Below are positions 6,285 through 13,551 of a stretch of DNA of 16,039 nucleotides, piece after piece (positions within the stretch are counted from its first letter, which is position 1; each line of letters begins with the position of its first letter). The notes below the pieces were generated by a model that was given only the letters and a program-made list of their open reading frames with translations, was not told the origin of the DNA and ran no database searches. Origin of the DNA: Pseudomonadota bacterium (lineage in GTDB: Bacteria; Pseudomonadota; Alphaproteobacteria; Sphingomonadales; Sphingomonadaceae); the NCBI GenBank assembly GCA_023417515.1, contig JAEZFL010000052.1, positions 1-16,039 on the forward strand. Reading direction: 5' to 3'. Made by a program: the position numbers and the translations under genes.

Positions 6285-7136
6285 ATGAAGCGCTTGAAAC
6301 TCACCCTGGCCGTGGCCCTGCTTGCGGGCGGCGGCGCGGCGCTCGCGGCGCAGCAGCATGGCCACGCGGTCCATGCCGACGTCGGCGCTCACCAGCCATG
6401 GCACGGTGCGCTTCATGCCGCGATTTCCGCAGCGACGCGCACCCCGGCCAACGTCCAGCGTGACCGCTATCGCAATCCGTTCGACACCCTCGCCTTCTTC
6501 GGAGTCCAGCCGAACCAGAATGTGGTCGAGATCTGGCCAGGCGGAGGCTGGTACACCGAGATCCTGGCGCCCTACGTCCTCCAGGGCGGCGGCACTTATT
6601 ATGCCGCCTCGCTCGGCGAGCCGCGCGCGGTCAATCGCATGATGAGCGGCAATCCGGGCCTCTACGGCAATATCCGCCTTGCCGACTTCCCGGCCTTCGC
6701 CGCCGACGACACCCGAGTTCCCGACGGCAGCGCCGACGTCGTCCTCACCTTCCGCAACGTGCACAATTGGCGGATGGGCTATCAGCGCGACCGGCAGGAC
6801 TATAGCGCCGAGGCGTTCCGGCAAATGTTCGCCATGCTGAAACCGGGCGGAATCCTCGGAATCGTCGATCACCGCCTCCCCGAAAATGCCGACGCCGAGC
6901 GCGAGCGCTCGAGCGGCTATATCAAGACGTCGACCGTGCGCCGGCTCGCCGAGGAAGCCGGCTTCGAGTTCGTCCGGTCGAGCGAGATGAACGCCAATCC
7001 CCGCGACACCGCCGACTGGCCGAACGGCGTGTGGACCTTGCCGCCGTCGCTCCGTCTCGGCGACGAGGACCGCGACCGCTACCTCGCTATCGGCGAGAGC
7101 GACCGCATGACCCTGATGTTCAGGCGACCGCGCTAA
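6285..7136 (+). CDS. Exported class I methyltransferase-like protein
   Basis: 283 residues. The N-terminus (MKRLKLTLAVALLAGGGAALAA) is a clear signal peptide with probable cleavage after residue 22, so the protein should be periplasmic or outer-membrane associated. The mature part looks like a Rossmann methyltransferase of the predicted-methyltransferase group (COG4798-like, from memory). Motif I is replaced by VVEIWPGGGWYTEIL at residues 80-94, GSADVVLTFRNVHNW is the post-strand-4 region, and AMLKPGGILGIVDH is the typical motif III. A substrate is not evident, and SAM is not expected in the periplasm, so it may have lost catalysis or bind another ligand. ATG 6285 is preferred because GGAGG then lies four bases upstream and the signal peptide starts cleanly; ATG 6282 is also possible. 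A 9-bp inverted repeat lies just upstream. Confidence 0.82.
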   Translation: MKRLKLTLAVALLAGGGAALAAQQHGHAVHADVGAHQPWHGALHAAISAATRTPANVQRDRYRNPFDTLAFFGVQPNQNVVEIWPGGGWYTEILAPYVLQGGGTYYAASLGEPRAVNRMMSGNPGLYGNIRLADFPAFAADDTRVPDGSADVVLTFRNVHNWRMGYQRDRQDYSAEAFRQMFAMLKPGGILGIVDHRLPENADAERERSSGYIKTSTVRRLAEEAGFEFVRSSEMNANPRDTADWPNGVWTLPPSLRLGDEDRDRYLAIGESDRMTLMFRRPR

Positions 7137-7141
7137 CCCTG

Positions 7142-7178
7142 GTTCCTCCCTCTGAAGCGAAGCTTCATGGGGAGGAAC
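7142..7178. repeat. Simple palindromic element with GTTCCTCCC ends
   Basis: GTTCCTCCC (7142-7150) pairs with GGGAGGAAC (7170-7178), and the inner TGAAGC (7153-7158) pairs with GCTTCA (7162-7167) around a GAA loop, with a two-base mismatch between the stems. It sits between the convergent methyltransferase and phaR genes and abuts the phaR stop codon at 7179. It may act as a bidirectional mRNA 3'-end hairpin, but no T-run is present. Confidence 0.78.
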
Positions 7179-7727
7179 TTATCCCCCCAGCTTGTCGAGC
7201 TTCTTCTGCATCTCGGCGAGCTGGGCGCGAAGCTCGGCGAGCTCGCTCTTGGAAGTCTCTGGCGCGGGCGCTTCCTTCGCTGTCGGACGCATTCCGGACG
7301 CGGCCGCAGTGAACATTTCGAGGTTGCGCCGGGTCATTTCGGCGAGCGGATTGGCGGTCAGCGCTCCGCTCATCGCGTCGCGGAACTGGCTCTGGTTGCG
7401 CTGCAGCGTATCCAGCGACGCTTCCAGATATTGCGGCACGAACGACTGCATCTGGTCACCGTACATGCCGATCAGCTGGCGGAGAAAATTGACCGGCAGC
7501 AAGGTGGTCCCGCGCGCCTCTTCGTCCATGATGATCTGGGTGAGGACGCTGTGGGTGATGTCCTCGCCGCTCTTCGCGTCGATCACTTTGAAGTCGCGCT
7601 TCTGCCGCACCATTTGCGCGAGCCGGTCGAGCGTGATGTAACTGGAACTCTCGGTGTCGTAGAGACGCCGGTTCGCATATTTCTTGATGACGACGACATT
7701 CTCGTCATTGGGCTGGGACGTCGCCAT
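7179..7727 (-). CDS. phaR: Polyhydroxyalkanoate synthesis repressor PhaR
   Basis: A DNA-binding regulator that represses phasin and other PHA genes and is released when it binds nascent PHA granules. It has 182 residues. The N-terminal PHB/PHA accumulation regulator domain shows KKYANRRLYDT at residues 15-25, ITLDRLAQMV and FKVIDAKSGEDITHSVLTQII. The second domain has LPVNFLRQLIGMYGDQMQ and VPQYLEASLDTL. A charged C-terminal heptad region (KSELAELRAQLAEMQKKLDKL) is probably a coiled coil for oligomerisation. The ATG at 7727 has GAAGGA about eight bases upstream; the longer upstream reading is antisense to the next gene. It is divergent from the PhaC-like gene, and a TGC-type palindrome between them is a plausible autoregulatory site. 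Confidence 0.93.
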   Translation of the reverse strand: MATSQPNDENVVVIKKYANRRLYDTESSSYITLDRLAQMVRQKRDFKVIDAKSGEDITHSVLTQIIMDEEARGTTLLPVNFLRQLIGMYGDQMQSFVPQYLEASLDTLQRNQSQFRDAMSGALTANPLAEMTRRNLEMFTAAASGMRPTAKEAPAPETSKSELAELRAQLAEMQKKLDKLGG

Positions 7728-8802
7728 GCCGGGATCCTTCAACAGCGCGGGCCGTGCCCTACCACCTTCCTTTGCCGCACTGCAACACAGGCCGCGGCCC
7801 CTTACCCTGTTCCTCGATCTTGTGCGCAGCAAGACCGCAGCAAATCCGGAACGGCTGGCGCGGGTGCTGGAAGGGTTGCGCAAATATCAGGAGGCGCCTA
7901 GGGCCGCGCCGCCGCCGGGCGCGCCGGCGATCGCGGAGCGGATGGGCGCGGCCCTGCGCGACTATGGCGGCGACGGACCCGACATCCTGTTCGTGCCGTC
8001 GCTGATCAACCCGCCGACCGTGCTCGACCTCGGCGACCGCTCGCTGCTGCGCTGGCTCGCCGGCAGGGGGCGGCGCGTGCTGCTACTCGATTGGGGCTGG
8101 CCCGGCGAGGAGCGGCACGGCCTGTCGGTCGGCGGCCATGTCGAGGAGATCATGCTGCCGCTAATGGCGACGCTTCTCCAGCCGCCCGATCTCGCCGGCT
8201 ATTGCCTCGGCGGGACCATGGCGGCGGCGGCCGCCCAGCTCGGCGGAGCGCGCAGCCTCGCCACCATTGCGGCGCCGTGGCGCTTCCATGGCTTTCCCGA
8301 CCAGGAGCGCGAACGGCTCGCCGGGCTGTGGCAAGGCAGCAAGGCGGTCGCCGAGCGGCTCGGCGTGCTTCCGATGGAAGCGCTGCAAGTCGCATTCTGG
8401 AGCCTCGATCCCGAGCGAACGGTGCGCAAGTTCGAGGAGTTTGCCGGGCTCCAGGGCGACTCCGCCGCCAGCTTCGTCGCGCTCGAGGATTGGGCCAATG
8501 ACGGCCCGCCGATCGGTCATGCCGCGGCGCGCGAGTTGTTCGAGGACATGTTTGCCGCCGACCTTCCCGGGAGCGGCCAGTGGCAGGTCGGGGGCAAGAT
8601 CATCGCCCCGGCCTCCCTTCCCTGCCCGCTGCTCAACATCGTCTCGACCACCGACCGCATCGTGCCCCATTCCTCGGCGATGACCATGGGCGAGCGGATC
8701 GAGCTTGCCCGCGGGCATGTCGGCATGGTGATCGGGTCGAAGGCCCAGGAGGAGCTGTGGCAGCCGCTCGCCTCATGGCTTTCCCGAGTCAGCCCGAGTT
8801 GA
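7726..8802 (+). CDS. PhaC-like alpha/beta hydrolase, probable small PHA synthase
   Basis: Up to 358 residues, near the size of class III PHA synthase catalytic subunits and shorter than class I (~560-600). It has an alpha/beta hydrolase fold with a PHA-synthase-type lipase box GYCLGGT (Cys about residue 160 from this start), the Asp loop STTDRIVP and a His motif GHVGMVIG. DWGWPGEERHGLSV corresponds to the PhaC region before the nucleophile. The family uses the Cys-Asp-His triad to polymerise 3-hydroxyacyl-CoA. No PhaE partner is seen. The start is uncertain: ATG 7726 overlaps the divergent phaR start codon by two bases and lacks a good ribosome site, while homologs I recall begin near RPRPLTLFLDLVR (about 7789). 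A CTG at 7780 or a start near it is possible. The thiolase gene starts 31 bases downstream, supporting a PHA operon. Confidence 0.8.
   Translation: MPGSFNSAGRALPPSFAALQHRPRPLTLFLDLVRSKTAANPERLARVLEGLRKYQEAPRAAPPPGAPAIAERMGAALRDYGGDGPDILFVPSLINPPTVLDLGDRSLLRWLAGRGRRVLLLDWGWPGEERHGLSVGGHVEEIMLPLMATLLQPPDLAGYCLGGTMAAAAAQLGGARSLATIAAPWRFHGFPDQERERLAGLWQGSKAVAERLGVLPMEALQVAFWSLDPERTVRKFEEFAGLQGDSAASFVALEDWANDGPPIGHAAARELFEDMFAADLPGSGQWQVGGKIIAPASLPCPLLNIVSTTDRIVPHSSAMTMGERIELARGHVGMVIGSKAQEELWQPLASWLSRVSPS
7772..7785. promoter_or_regulatory. Candidate PhaR operator between phaR and the PhaC-like gene
   Basis: TTGCCGCACTGCAA is an inverted repeat (TTGC, six-base spacer, GCAA) that also contains CTGCAA. 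PhaR of alphaproteobacteria is known to bind TGC-rich sites of this kind near phasin genes and its own gene. It lies 45 bases upstream of the phaR ATG. If it is an operator, the PhaC-like coding region probably begins at or after it rather than at 7726. Assignment is by motif and position only. Confidence 0.5.
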
Positions 8803-8833
8803 TAGAGCGCGGCCAAATTCAGGAGATTTGACC

Positions 8834-10009
8834 ATGACCGACGTCGTCATCACCGCCGCCAAGCGAACGCCGGTCGGCGCGTTCCTCGGCGCTTTCGCCA
8901 CGACGCCGGCACACGAGCTCGGCCGAACCGCGATCGAGGCGGCGCTCGCCCAGGCCGGGGTCGCGCCGGAGGACGTGTCGGAAGTGATCATGGGCCAGGT
9001 GCTGACCGCCGCGCAGGGCCAGAACCCGGCCCGCCAGGCATCGATGGCCGCCGGGGTGCCCAAGGAGGTCCCCGCTTGGGGCGTCAACCAGGTGTGCGGA
9101 TCGGGCCTGCGCGCGGTCGCTCTGGCCAGCCAGGCGATCCAGACCGGCGATGCGACGGTCGTGGTGGCAGGCGGCCAGGAAAGCATGAGCCTTTCCGCCC
9201 ACGCCCAGCATATCCGCGGCGGCACCAAGATGGGCGACCTGTCGATGGTCGACACGATGATCAAGGACGGCCTGACCGACGTGTTCAACGGCTATCATAT
9301 GGGCATCACGGCGGAGAATCTGGCCGAGCAATATCAGATCACCCGCGGCGATCAGGACAGCTTCGCCGTTGCCAGCCAGAACAAGGCCGAGAAGGCGCGG
9401 GCCTCGGGCCGATTCAAGGACGAGATCGCTCCGGTCACGATCAAGGGACGCAAGGGCGACACGATCGTCGAGGACGACGAATATATCCGCGCCGGCGCGA
9501 CCGTCGACGGAATCTCGGGCCTGCGCCCCGCCTTCAAGAAGGACGGCACGGTCACCGCGGCCAATGCCAGCGGCCTCAACGACGGCGCCGCGGCGCTCGT
9601 GCTGATGAGCCGCGCGGAAGCGGAACGGCGCGGCGCTCCGATCCTCGCCCGTGTCGCGAGCTGGGCCTCGGCGGGGGTGGACCCCTCGATCATGGGCATC
9701 GGCCCGGTGCCGGCGAGCAAGCGCGCGCTGGAGAAGGCAGGCTGGACCATTGCCGACCTCGACCTGATCGAGGCCAACGAGGCCTTCGCCGCGCAGGCCC
9801 TGGCAGTCGGCAAGGAGCTCGGCTGGGACTCCGACAGGGTCAACGTCAACGGCGGGGCCATCGCCATCGGCCACCCGATCGGAGCGTCGGGCGCCCGAGT
9901 GCTCACTACGCTCATCTACGAGATGGCGAAGCGCGACGCCAAGAAGGGCCTTGCGACTTTGTGCATCGGCGGCGGCATGGGCATCGCTTTGTGCGTGGAG
10001 CGCGACTGA
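8834..10009 (+). CDS. phaA: Acetyl-CoA C-acetyltransferase (biosynthetic thiolase)
   Basis: Condenses two acetyl-CoA to acetoacetyl-CoA, the first step of poly-3-hydroxybutyrate synthesis; it can also run in the degradative direction (AtoB). Its 391 residues are close to the Zoogloea enzyme. The acyl-accepting Cys88 is in VNQVCGSGLRA, NEAFAAQALAV follows, His347 is in GHPIGASGARV and Cys377 in CIGGGMGIAL. All catalytic residues are present. The start ATG 8834 has AGGAGA seven bases upstream; a TTG six bases earlier is less likely. It follows the PhaC-like gene by 31 bases, which supports phaA over a generic acetyltransferase name. Its TGA overlaps the ATG of the next small gene by one base. 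No phaB reductase is present in the window. Confidence 0.93.
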   Translation: MTDVVITAAKRTPVGAFLGAFATTPAHELGRTAIEAALAQAGVAPEDVSEVIMGQVLTAAQGQNPARQASMAAGVPKEVPAWGVNQVCGSGLRAVALASQAIQTGDATVVVAGGQESMSLSAHAQHIRGGTKMGDLSMVDTMIKDGLTDVFNGYHMGITAENLAEQYQITRGDQDSFAVASQNKAEKARASGRFKDEIAPVTIKGRKGDTIVEDDEYIRAGATVDGISGLRPAFKKDGTVTAANASGLNDGAAALVLMSRAEAERRGAPILARVASWASAGVDPSIMGIGPVPASKRALEKAGWTIADLDLIEANEAFAAQALAVGKELGWDSDRVNVNGGAIAIGHPIGASGARVLTTLIYEMAKRDAKKGLATLCIGGGMGIALCVERD

Positions 10010-10335
10010 TGGACACGAACCCGCCCACCATTGCCGCCGCCATGCGCCGTGGCCGCCGCAGCGTGATCGAGCACCTGACGAGCGTGCGGGCGACGAGTGC
10101 CGACGGCGCCGTGACCTATCAGCCCCAGGAGCATGCGCAGCGCAAGGGTCTCAGCTACTTGATGGCGCAGGGCATCGTGAACCTGACCGAGGACGGCCGC
10201 TACTGGCTCGACCAGGGGGCGGCCGAGGAATGGCGCCGCAACTCGCGCACCCAGGCGGCCCTCATCGCCGGCGGCGCGGTCGCCGCGCTGGGCGTGGCCC
10301 TGTGGCTGCGTCGCTCCCGCAAGTCCCGGGAATAA
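10009..10335 (+). CDS. Small membrane-anchored protein, first of a paralogous pair
   Basis: 108 residues of unknown function. The soluble N-terminal part (RRGRRSVIEHL, then YQPQEHAQRKGLSYLMAQGIV and EDGRYWLD) has a helix-helix-beta-hairpin look that recalls a winged-helix domain. A single hydrophobic helix (ALIAGGAVAALGVALWL, about 85-101) follows near the C-terminus, ending in a basic tail (RRSRKSRE). It would be a tail-anchored protein with the soluble domain in the cytoplasm. It overlaps the thiolase stop by one base (ATGA), so translation is probably coupled. It aligns along its length with the neighbour at 10402: the R-x-V-I/V-x-H, AxY(x)nR, YL, GRYWLD and final helix are shared. The winged-helix idea is inference. 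Confidence 0.8.
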   Translation: MDTNPPTIAAAMRRGRRSVIEHLTSVRATSADGAVTYQPQEHAQRKGLSYLMAQGIVNLTEDGRYWLDQGAAEEWRRNSRTQAALIAGGAVAALGVALWLRRSRKSRE

Positions 10336-10401
10336 AGGGACCTCTTTGCAAGGCCGCCGCCTGCATGACGTTGATCGCGTAAAATATTGGAAGGGCCATC
10401 G

Positions 10402-10704
10402 ATGATCTCAGTCCCGATACCTGCGGCAATGATCAGCGCACGGCGGCGAGTCGTCGATCATTTCGGACGTGCTGGAGCGACCGCGCCCGATTCGGCGGTC
10501 GCCTACATCCCCACCCGTCGCATCGATCGGAATGCCCTGGCCTATCTCCAGCGCCACGGCGTCGTCAGCCTCGCCGATGGTGGACGCTACTGGCTTGACG
10601 AGACCAAGGCCGCCGAGCTGGAGCGCTCGACCAAGGCGTTCATGGCGATCGCCATCGGCGGCGCCGTCGCGGCGGTGGCCGCCGTCATGGCCTTCACCCG
10701 TTAG
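10402..10704 (+). CDS. Small membrane-anchored protein, second of a paralogous pair
   Basis: 100 residues. It shares with the preceding gene RRRVVDHF near residue 14, AYIPTRRIDRNALAYLQRHGVV, the GRYWLDETKAAELER block and a C-terminal hydrophobic helix (FMAIAIGGAVAAVAAVMAF). It lacks the basic tail and ends in FTR. ATG 10402 has AAGG about eight bases upstream; a TTG at 10387 in the same frame is less likely. The 66-base gap to the first paralog shows no clear promoter. The last four bases overlap the stop of the convergent alanine racemase. The pair looks like an old tandem duplication that has diverged. Function unknown. Confidence 0.8.
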   Translation: MISVPIPAAMISARRRVVDHFGRAGATAPDSAVAYIPTRRIDRNALAYLQRHGVVSLADGGRYWLDETKAAELERSTKAFMAIAIGGAVAAVAAVMAFTR

Positions 10705-11738
10705 GACCAGGACCGTTCATATCGGCTGCCGAGGGTCGTCAGCAGCTCATATTGGCTAAGTCCCGATTGCTGCGCGGCGCGCGGCAGGTCGAAGTCGAGC
10801 TCGATCCAGTCGCCTTCCGCAATCTCCGGCGCCTGGTCGACCCGGATCGCGGTCAGGTCCATCGACACGCGGCCGACAACGGGGAGCCTCCGGTCACCGC
10901 AGAGCGCCTGCCCGGTGCTCGAGAAGCCGCGCAGGTAACCGTCGGCATAGCCGACATTGAGAATGGCGAGCTCGCACGGCTCACGGGCCACGAAGGTCGC
11001 GTTGTAGCCGACCGACCCTCCCGCCTCGACTCGCTTGCGCTGGATCACCCGCGCCTCGACATGGACGACCTGGGCGATGTGCCCCGCCGCCTCGGGGCGC
11101 GGAATCCCGCCATAGAGGGCGAGCCCGGGCCGGGTGAGGTCATAGGCATTGTCGACGCCGAGACAGATGCCGGCGCTGTTCGCGAGGCTTCGGCGCTTCG
11201 CCGGCACTTGGAGCGACATCTGCTCGAACATCCGACGCTGCTCGTCATTCTTCGCCACGTCCTCGTCGGCACAGGCGAAGTGGCTGAGCAAGGTCTCGAT
11301 GACGAGCCCGTCGAGCGCGCCCGCCGCGACCTCGTCCGGCAACAGCCCGAGCCGGTTGATGCCGGTGTCGATCATGACGTCGCACGGCCGCCCGGTCTCG
11401 CGCCACCGTCGCGCCTGTGCCGCCGTGTTGATCACCGGCCGCGCCGAAGAGGTCATGGCGTCGTCGAGATTCTCTTCGAAGAAGCCGTGGAGGACGCTGA
11501 GCGATGCGTCCCCGATGAGGTCGGCGATTTCTTCCGCCTCGGCCCAGGTGGCGACGAAGAAATCCAGGCAGCCGGCGTCGGCAAGGCGCCGCACGACCTC
11601 GCGCGCGCCGAGACCGTAGCCATCCGCCTTGACCGCCGCCCCGCACGCCGCTCCGCCGCTCTTCGCCTTCAGCCAGCGCCAGTTGGCGGCGAGAGCGGCG
11701 CCGTCGAGGCGCAGGCGGAGCGGTGGGGCCGAGGGCAT
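10701..11738 (-). CDS. alr: Alanine racemase
   Basis: A PLP enzyme that interconverts L- and D-alanine for peptidoglycan. 345 residues from ATG 11738. The PLP lysine is Lys37 in AAVKADGYGLG. The substrate-site region MIDTGINRLGL is at 122-132, NSAGI and RPGLALYGG are at 187-211, the catalytic Tyr245 is in SVGYNATF, and GRVSMDLTAI is near 285. The fold is the usual TIM barrel plus C-terminal beta domain. A TTG at 11768 gives a longer reading, but the protein family normally begins close to LRLRLDGAALAANW. The gene starts 32 bases after the MFS transporter stop on the same strand, suggesting co-transcription. Its TAA overlaps the stop of the small gene at 10402-10704. Whether it is the biosynthetic (alr) or catabolic (dadX) enzyme cannot be told. 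Confidence 0.93.
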   Translation of the reverse strand: MPSAPPLRLRLDGAALAANWRWLKAKSGGAACGAAVKADGYGLGAREVVRRLADAGCLDFFVATWAEAEEIADLIGDASLSVLHGFFEENLDDAMTSSARPVINTAAQARRWRETGRPCDVMIDTGINRLGLLPDEVAAGALDGLVIETLLSHFACADEDVAKNDEQRRMFEQMSLQVPAKRRSLANSAGICLGVDNAYDLTRPGLALYGGIPRPEAAGHIAQVVHVEARVIQRKRVEAGGSVGYNATFVAREPCELAILNVGYADGYLRGFSSTGQALCGDRRLPVVGRVSMDLTAIRVDQAPEIAEGDWIELDFDLPRAAQQSGLSQYELLTTLGSRYERSWS

Positions 11739-11769
11739 GCGCGCCCGTAGCGCGGCGTTGCCCCTCAAT

Positions 11770-13416
11770 TCAATGTTCGGCTTTCCCGGTAGGCCCCGCC
11801 GTCTCCGGCAGCCAGAAATAGCTGACGACCAAAGCCATCAGGACCACGCCCCATGTGTACCACAGGCCCGAATAGGGATCGCCGGTGCGGGCGATGATGT
11901 AGCTGGCGATGAACGGCAGGAAGCCGCCGAAATAGCCGGTGCCGAAATGATAGGGGATCGACATCGAGCTGTAGCGGATCTGCGGCGGGAACATCTCCGA
12001 GAGAAGAGCGGCGACCGGGCCGAACGTCGCACCGGACAGTGCGGTCATGGCGAGGATGGCGACGACGATAAGGGCGATGCCGCCGGGACCGGGCACGACC
12101 GGATCGAAGCCGTAGCCCGCACTCTCGAGCAGCGGTCTCACCTCGGCGGTGTCGCGGACGATGTGCGGAGCGCTGCCGATCGTCACCGCCACCGCTTGCG
12201 GGCCCGACGTCGCCATCGCGAAGGCAGGCTCGGGCGGGTTGGCGAAGCTGTAGCGGACGCCGAGCTTGGTCAGCTCGCCGATCACCCGGCCGCAAAATTC
12301 GCGCTGGGCCTGGGCGAAGGGATCGAACTCGCAGCTCTCGCGCTGGATCACCACAGGCGCACGCTCGGCCGCGGCCGCCAGGCTCGGGTTTGCGGCGCTG
12401 CCCATCAGCCAGAAGATTGGAAACAGCAGGACCAGGGTCAGCGCATAGCCGATCAGGATCGGCTTGCGCCGTCCGATCCGGTCCGAAAGGCGGCCGAACA
12501 CGACGAACCAGGCGAGCCCGAACAAGGCCGCGATGCCGACGATGATCTCGGCCGTCGTGCCCTCGACCCGCATCGGTCCCTTGAGAAAGGACAGGGTCGA
12601 GAACATCGCCGTGTACCAGATGACCGTGAGTCCGGCGGCGATACCGAACAGCGCGACGAGGAGCCGCCTGACGTTGCCGGGATAGCGGAAGCTCTCGACG
12701 AACGGGTTGCCCTTGGTGTGGCCGGCTTCCTTGATCGCCTTGAACACCGGGCTCTCGGACAGCTTGAGGCGCATCCAAAGCGAGATTGCGAGGAGGATCA
12801 ACGAGATGAGGAAGGGCACGCGCCAGCCCCATTCGTTCCACGCCTCCTGCGACAGGAAGGCCTGGCAGGCGAGCACGACGGCGAGGCTGAGCACGAAGCC
12901 ACCGGCGACCGAGGCCTGGATGAAGCTCGTGTAGAATCCGGCGCGGCCCGGGGGCGAGTGCTCGGCAACGTAGATTGCCGCCCCGCCATATTCGCCGCCG
13001 AGCGCCAGCCCCTGGAGGATGCGCAGGAAGATGAGCAGCAAAGGCGCGGCGATGCCGATCGATGCGGCCGAGGGAATAAAGCCGACGCCCGCGGTGGCCA
13101 CGCCCATCAGCGTGATGGTGATGAGGAAGGTGTATTTGCGGCCGAGCTTGTCGCCGAGATAGCCGAACAGGATCGCGCCGAGCGGCCTGAAGCCGAAGCC
13201 GACCGCGAAGCCGGCCCAGGCGAGCAGCGTCTGAAGCGTCTCGTTGCCGCCGGGAAAGAACACCCGCCCGATGATTCCGAACGTCGCCAGCGTGCCGTAG
13301 ATGAAGAAATCGTACCATTCGAACACGGTGCCGGCAGACGACGCGCCGATGATCATGCGCATCTTCCTCGGCCCGAGCACCCCCGGCGCCGTTCCTTCAT
13401 CCGCCTTCGACGCCAT
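11770..13416 (-). CDS. MFS transporter of the metabolite:H+ symporter type
   Basis: An inner-membrane transporter of 548 residues with about twelve helices. It belongs to the sugar-porter-like MHS group (ProP, KgtP, ShiA relatives). The N-terminal GTVFEWYDFFIYG (29-41) is the family signature, GYLGDKLGRK (85-94) is the loop 2-3 motif, RILQGLALGGEYGGA (132-146) is typical helix 4, and GRLSDRIGRRKP (308-319) is the repeat in the second half. MHS proteins usually have 430-450 residues; here an extra, largely hydrophilic segment at about 341-445 lies between helices 8 and 9 and contains two Cys. The substrate is probably an organic acid or zwitterion, but this is inferred from the family. ATG 13416 has AAGGGGG about seven bases upstream. 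It is followed by alr on the same strand. Confidence 0.9.
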   Translation of the reverse strand: MASKADEGTAPGVLGPRKMRMIIGASSAGTVFEWYDFFIYGTLATFGIIGRVFFPGGNETLQTLLAWAGFAVGFGFRPLGAILFGYLGDKLGRKYTFLITITLMGVATAGVGFIPSAASIGIAAPLLLIFLRILQGLALGGEYGGAAIYVAEHSPPGRAGFYTSFIQASVAGGFVLSLAVVLACQAFLSQEAWNEWGWRVPFLISLILLAISLWMRLKLSESPVFKAIKEAGHTKGNPFVESFRYPGNVRRLLVALFGIAAGLTVIWYTAMFSTLSFLKGPMRVEGTTAEIIVGIAALFGLAWFVVFGRLSDRIGRRKPILIGYALTLVLLFPIFWLMGSAANPSLAAAAERAPVVIQRESCEFDPFAQAQREFCGRVIGELTKLGVRYSFANPPEPAFAMATSGPQAVAVTIGSAPHIVRDTAEVRPLLESAGYGFDPVVPGPGGIALIVVAILAMTALSGATFGPVAALLSEMFPPQIRYSSMSIPYHFGTGYFGGFLPFIASYIIARTGDPYSGLWYTWGVVLMALVVSYFWLPETAGPTGKAEH

Positions 13417-13551
13417 CCCCAGCCCCCTTCGATTTTTGGGACGAAACTAGAAGCTGGCGAACCGGCTGGGAAGCATTGCCGTTTGTGCAACGCCTGTTTG
13501 CGCCGCGCCGATGTTCCGCAACTGTCCGGCGGCGCCTAGATCAGTCGCATC

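Noticed and set aside
9076..10008. The long plus-strand open frame running through the thiolase in another frame
   Set aside because: Only its last part (from ATG 10009) is real; the upstream part is low-complexity Arg/Gly shadow of the thiolase.
10336..10401. A promoter between the two paralogs (TTGCAA and TAAAAT)
   Set aside because: The spacing is 28 bases, too long for a standard promoter.
11629..13539. A 636-codon open frame on the plus strand opposite the MFS transporter and alr
   Set aside because: The translation is dominated by Arg, Asp, Glu and His with no recognisable motif, as expected opposite high-GC genes. The minus strand encodes two clear families over the same bases.
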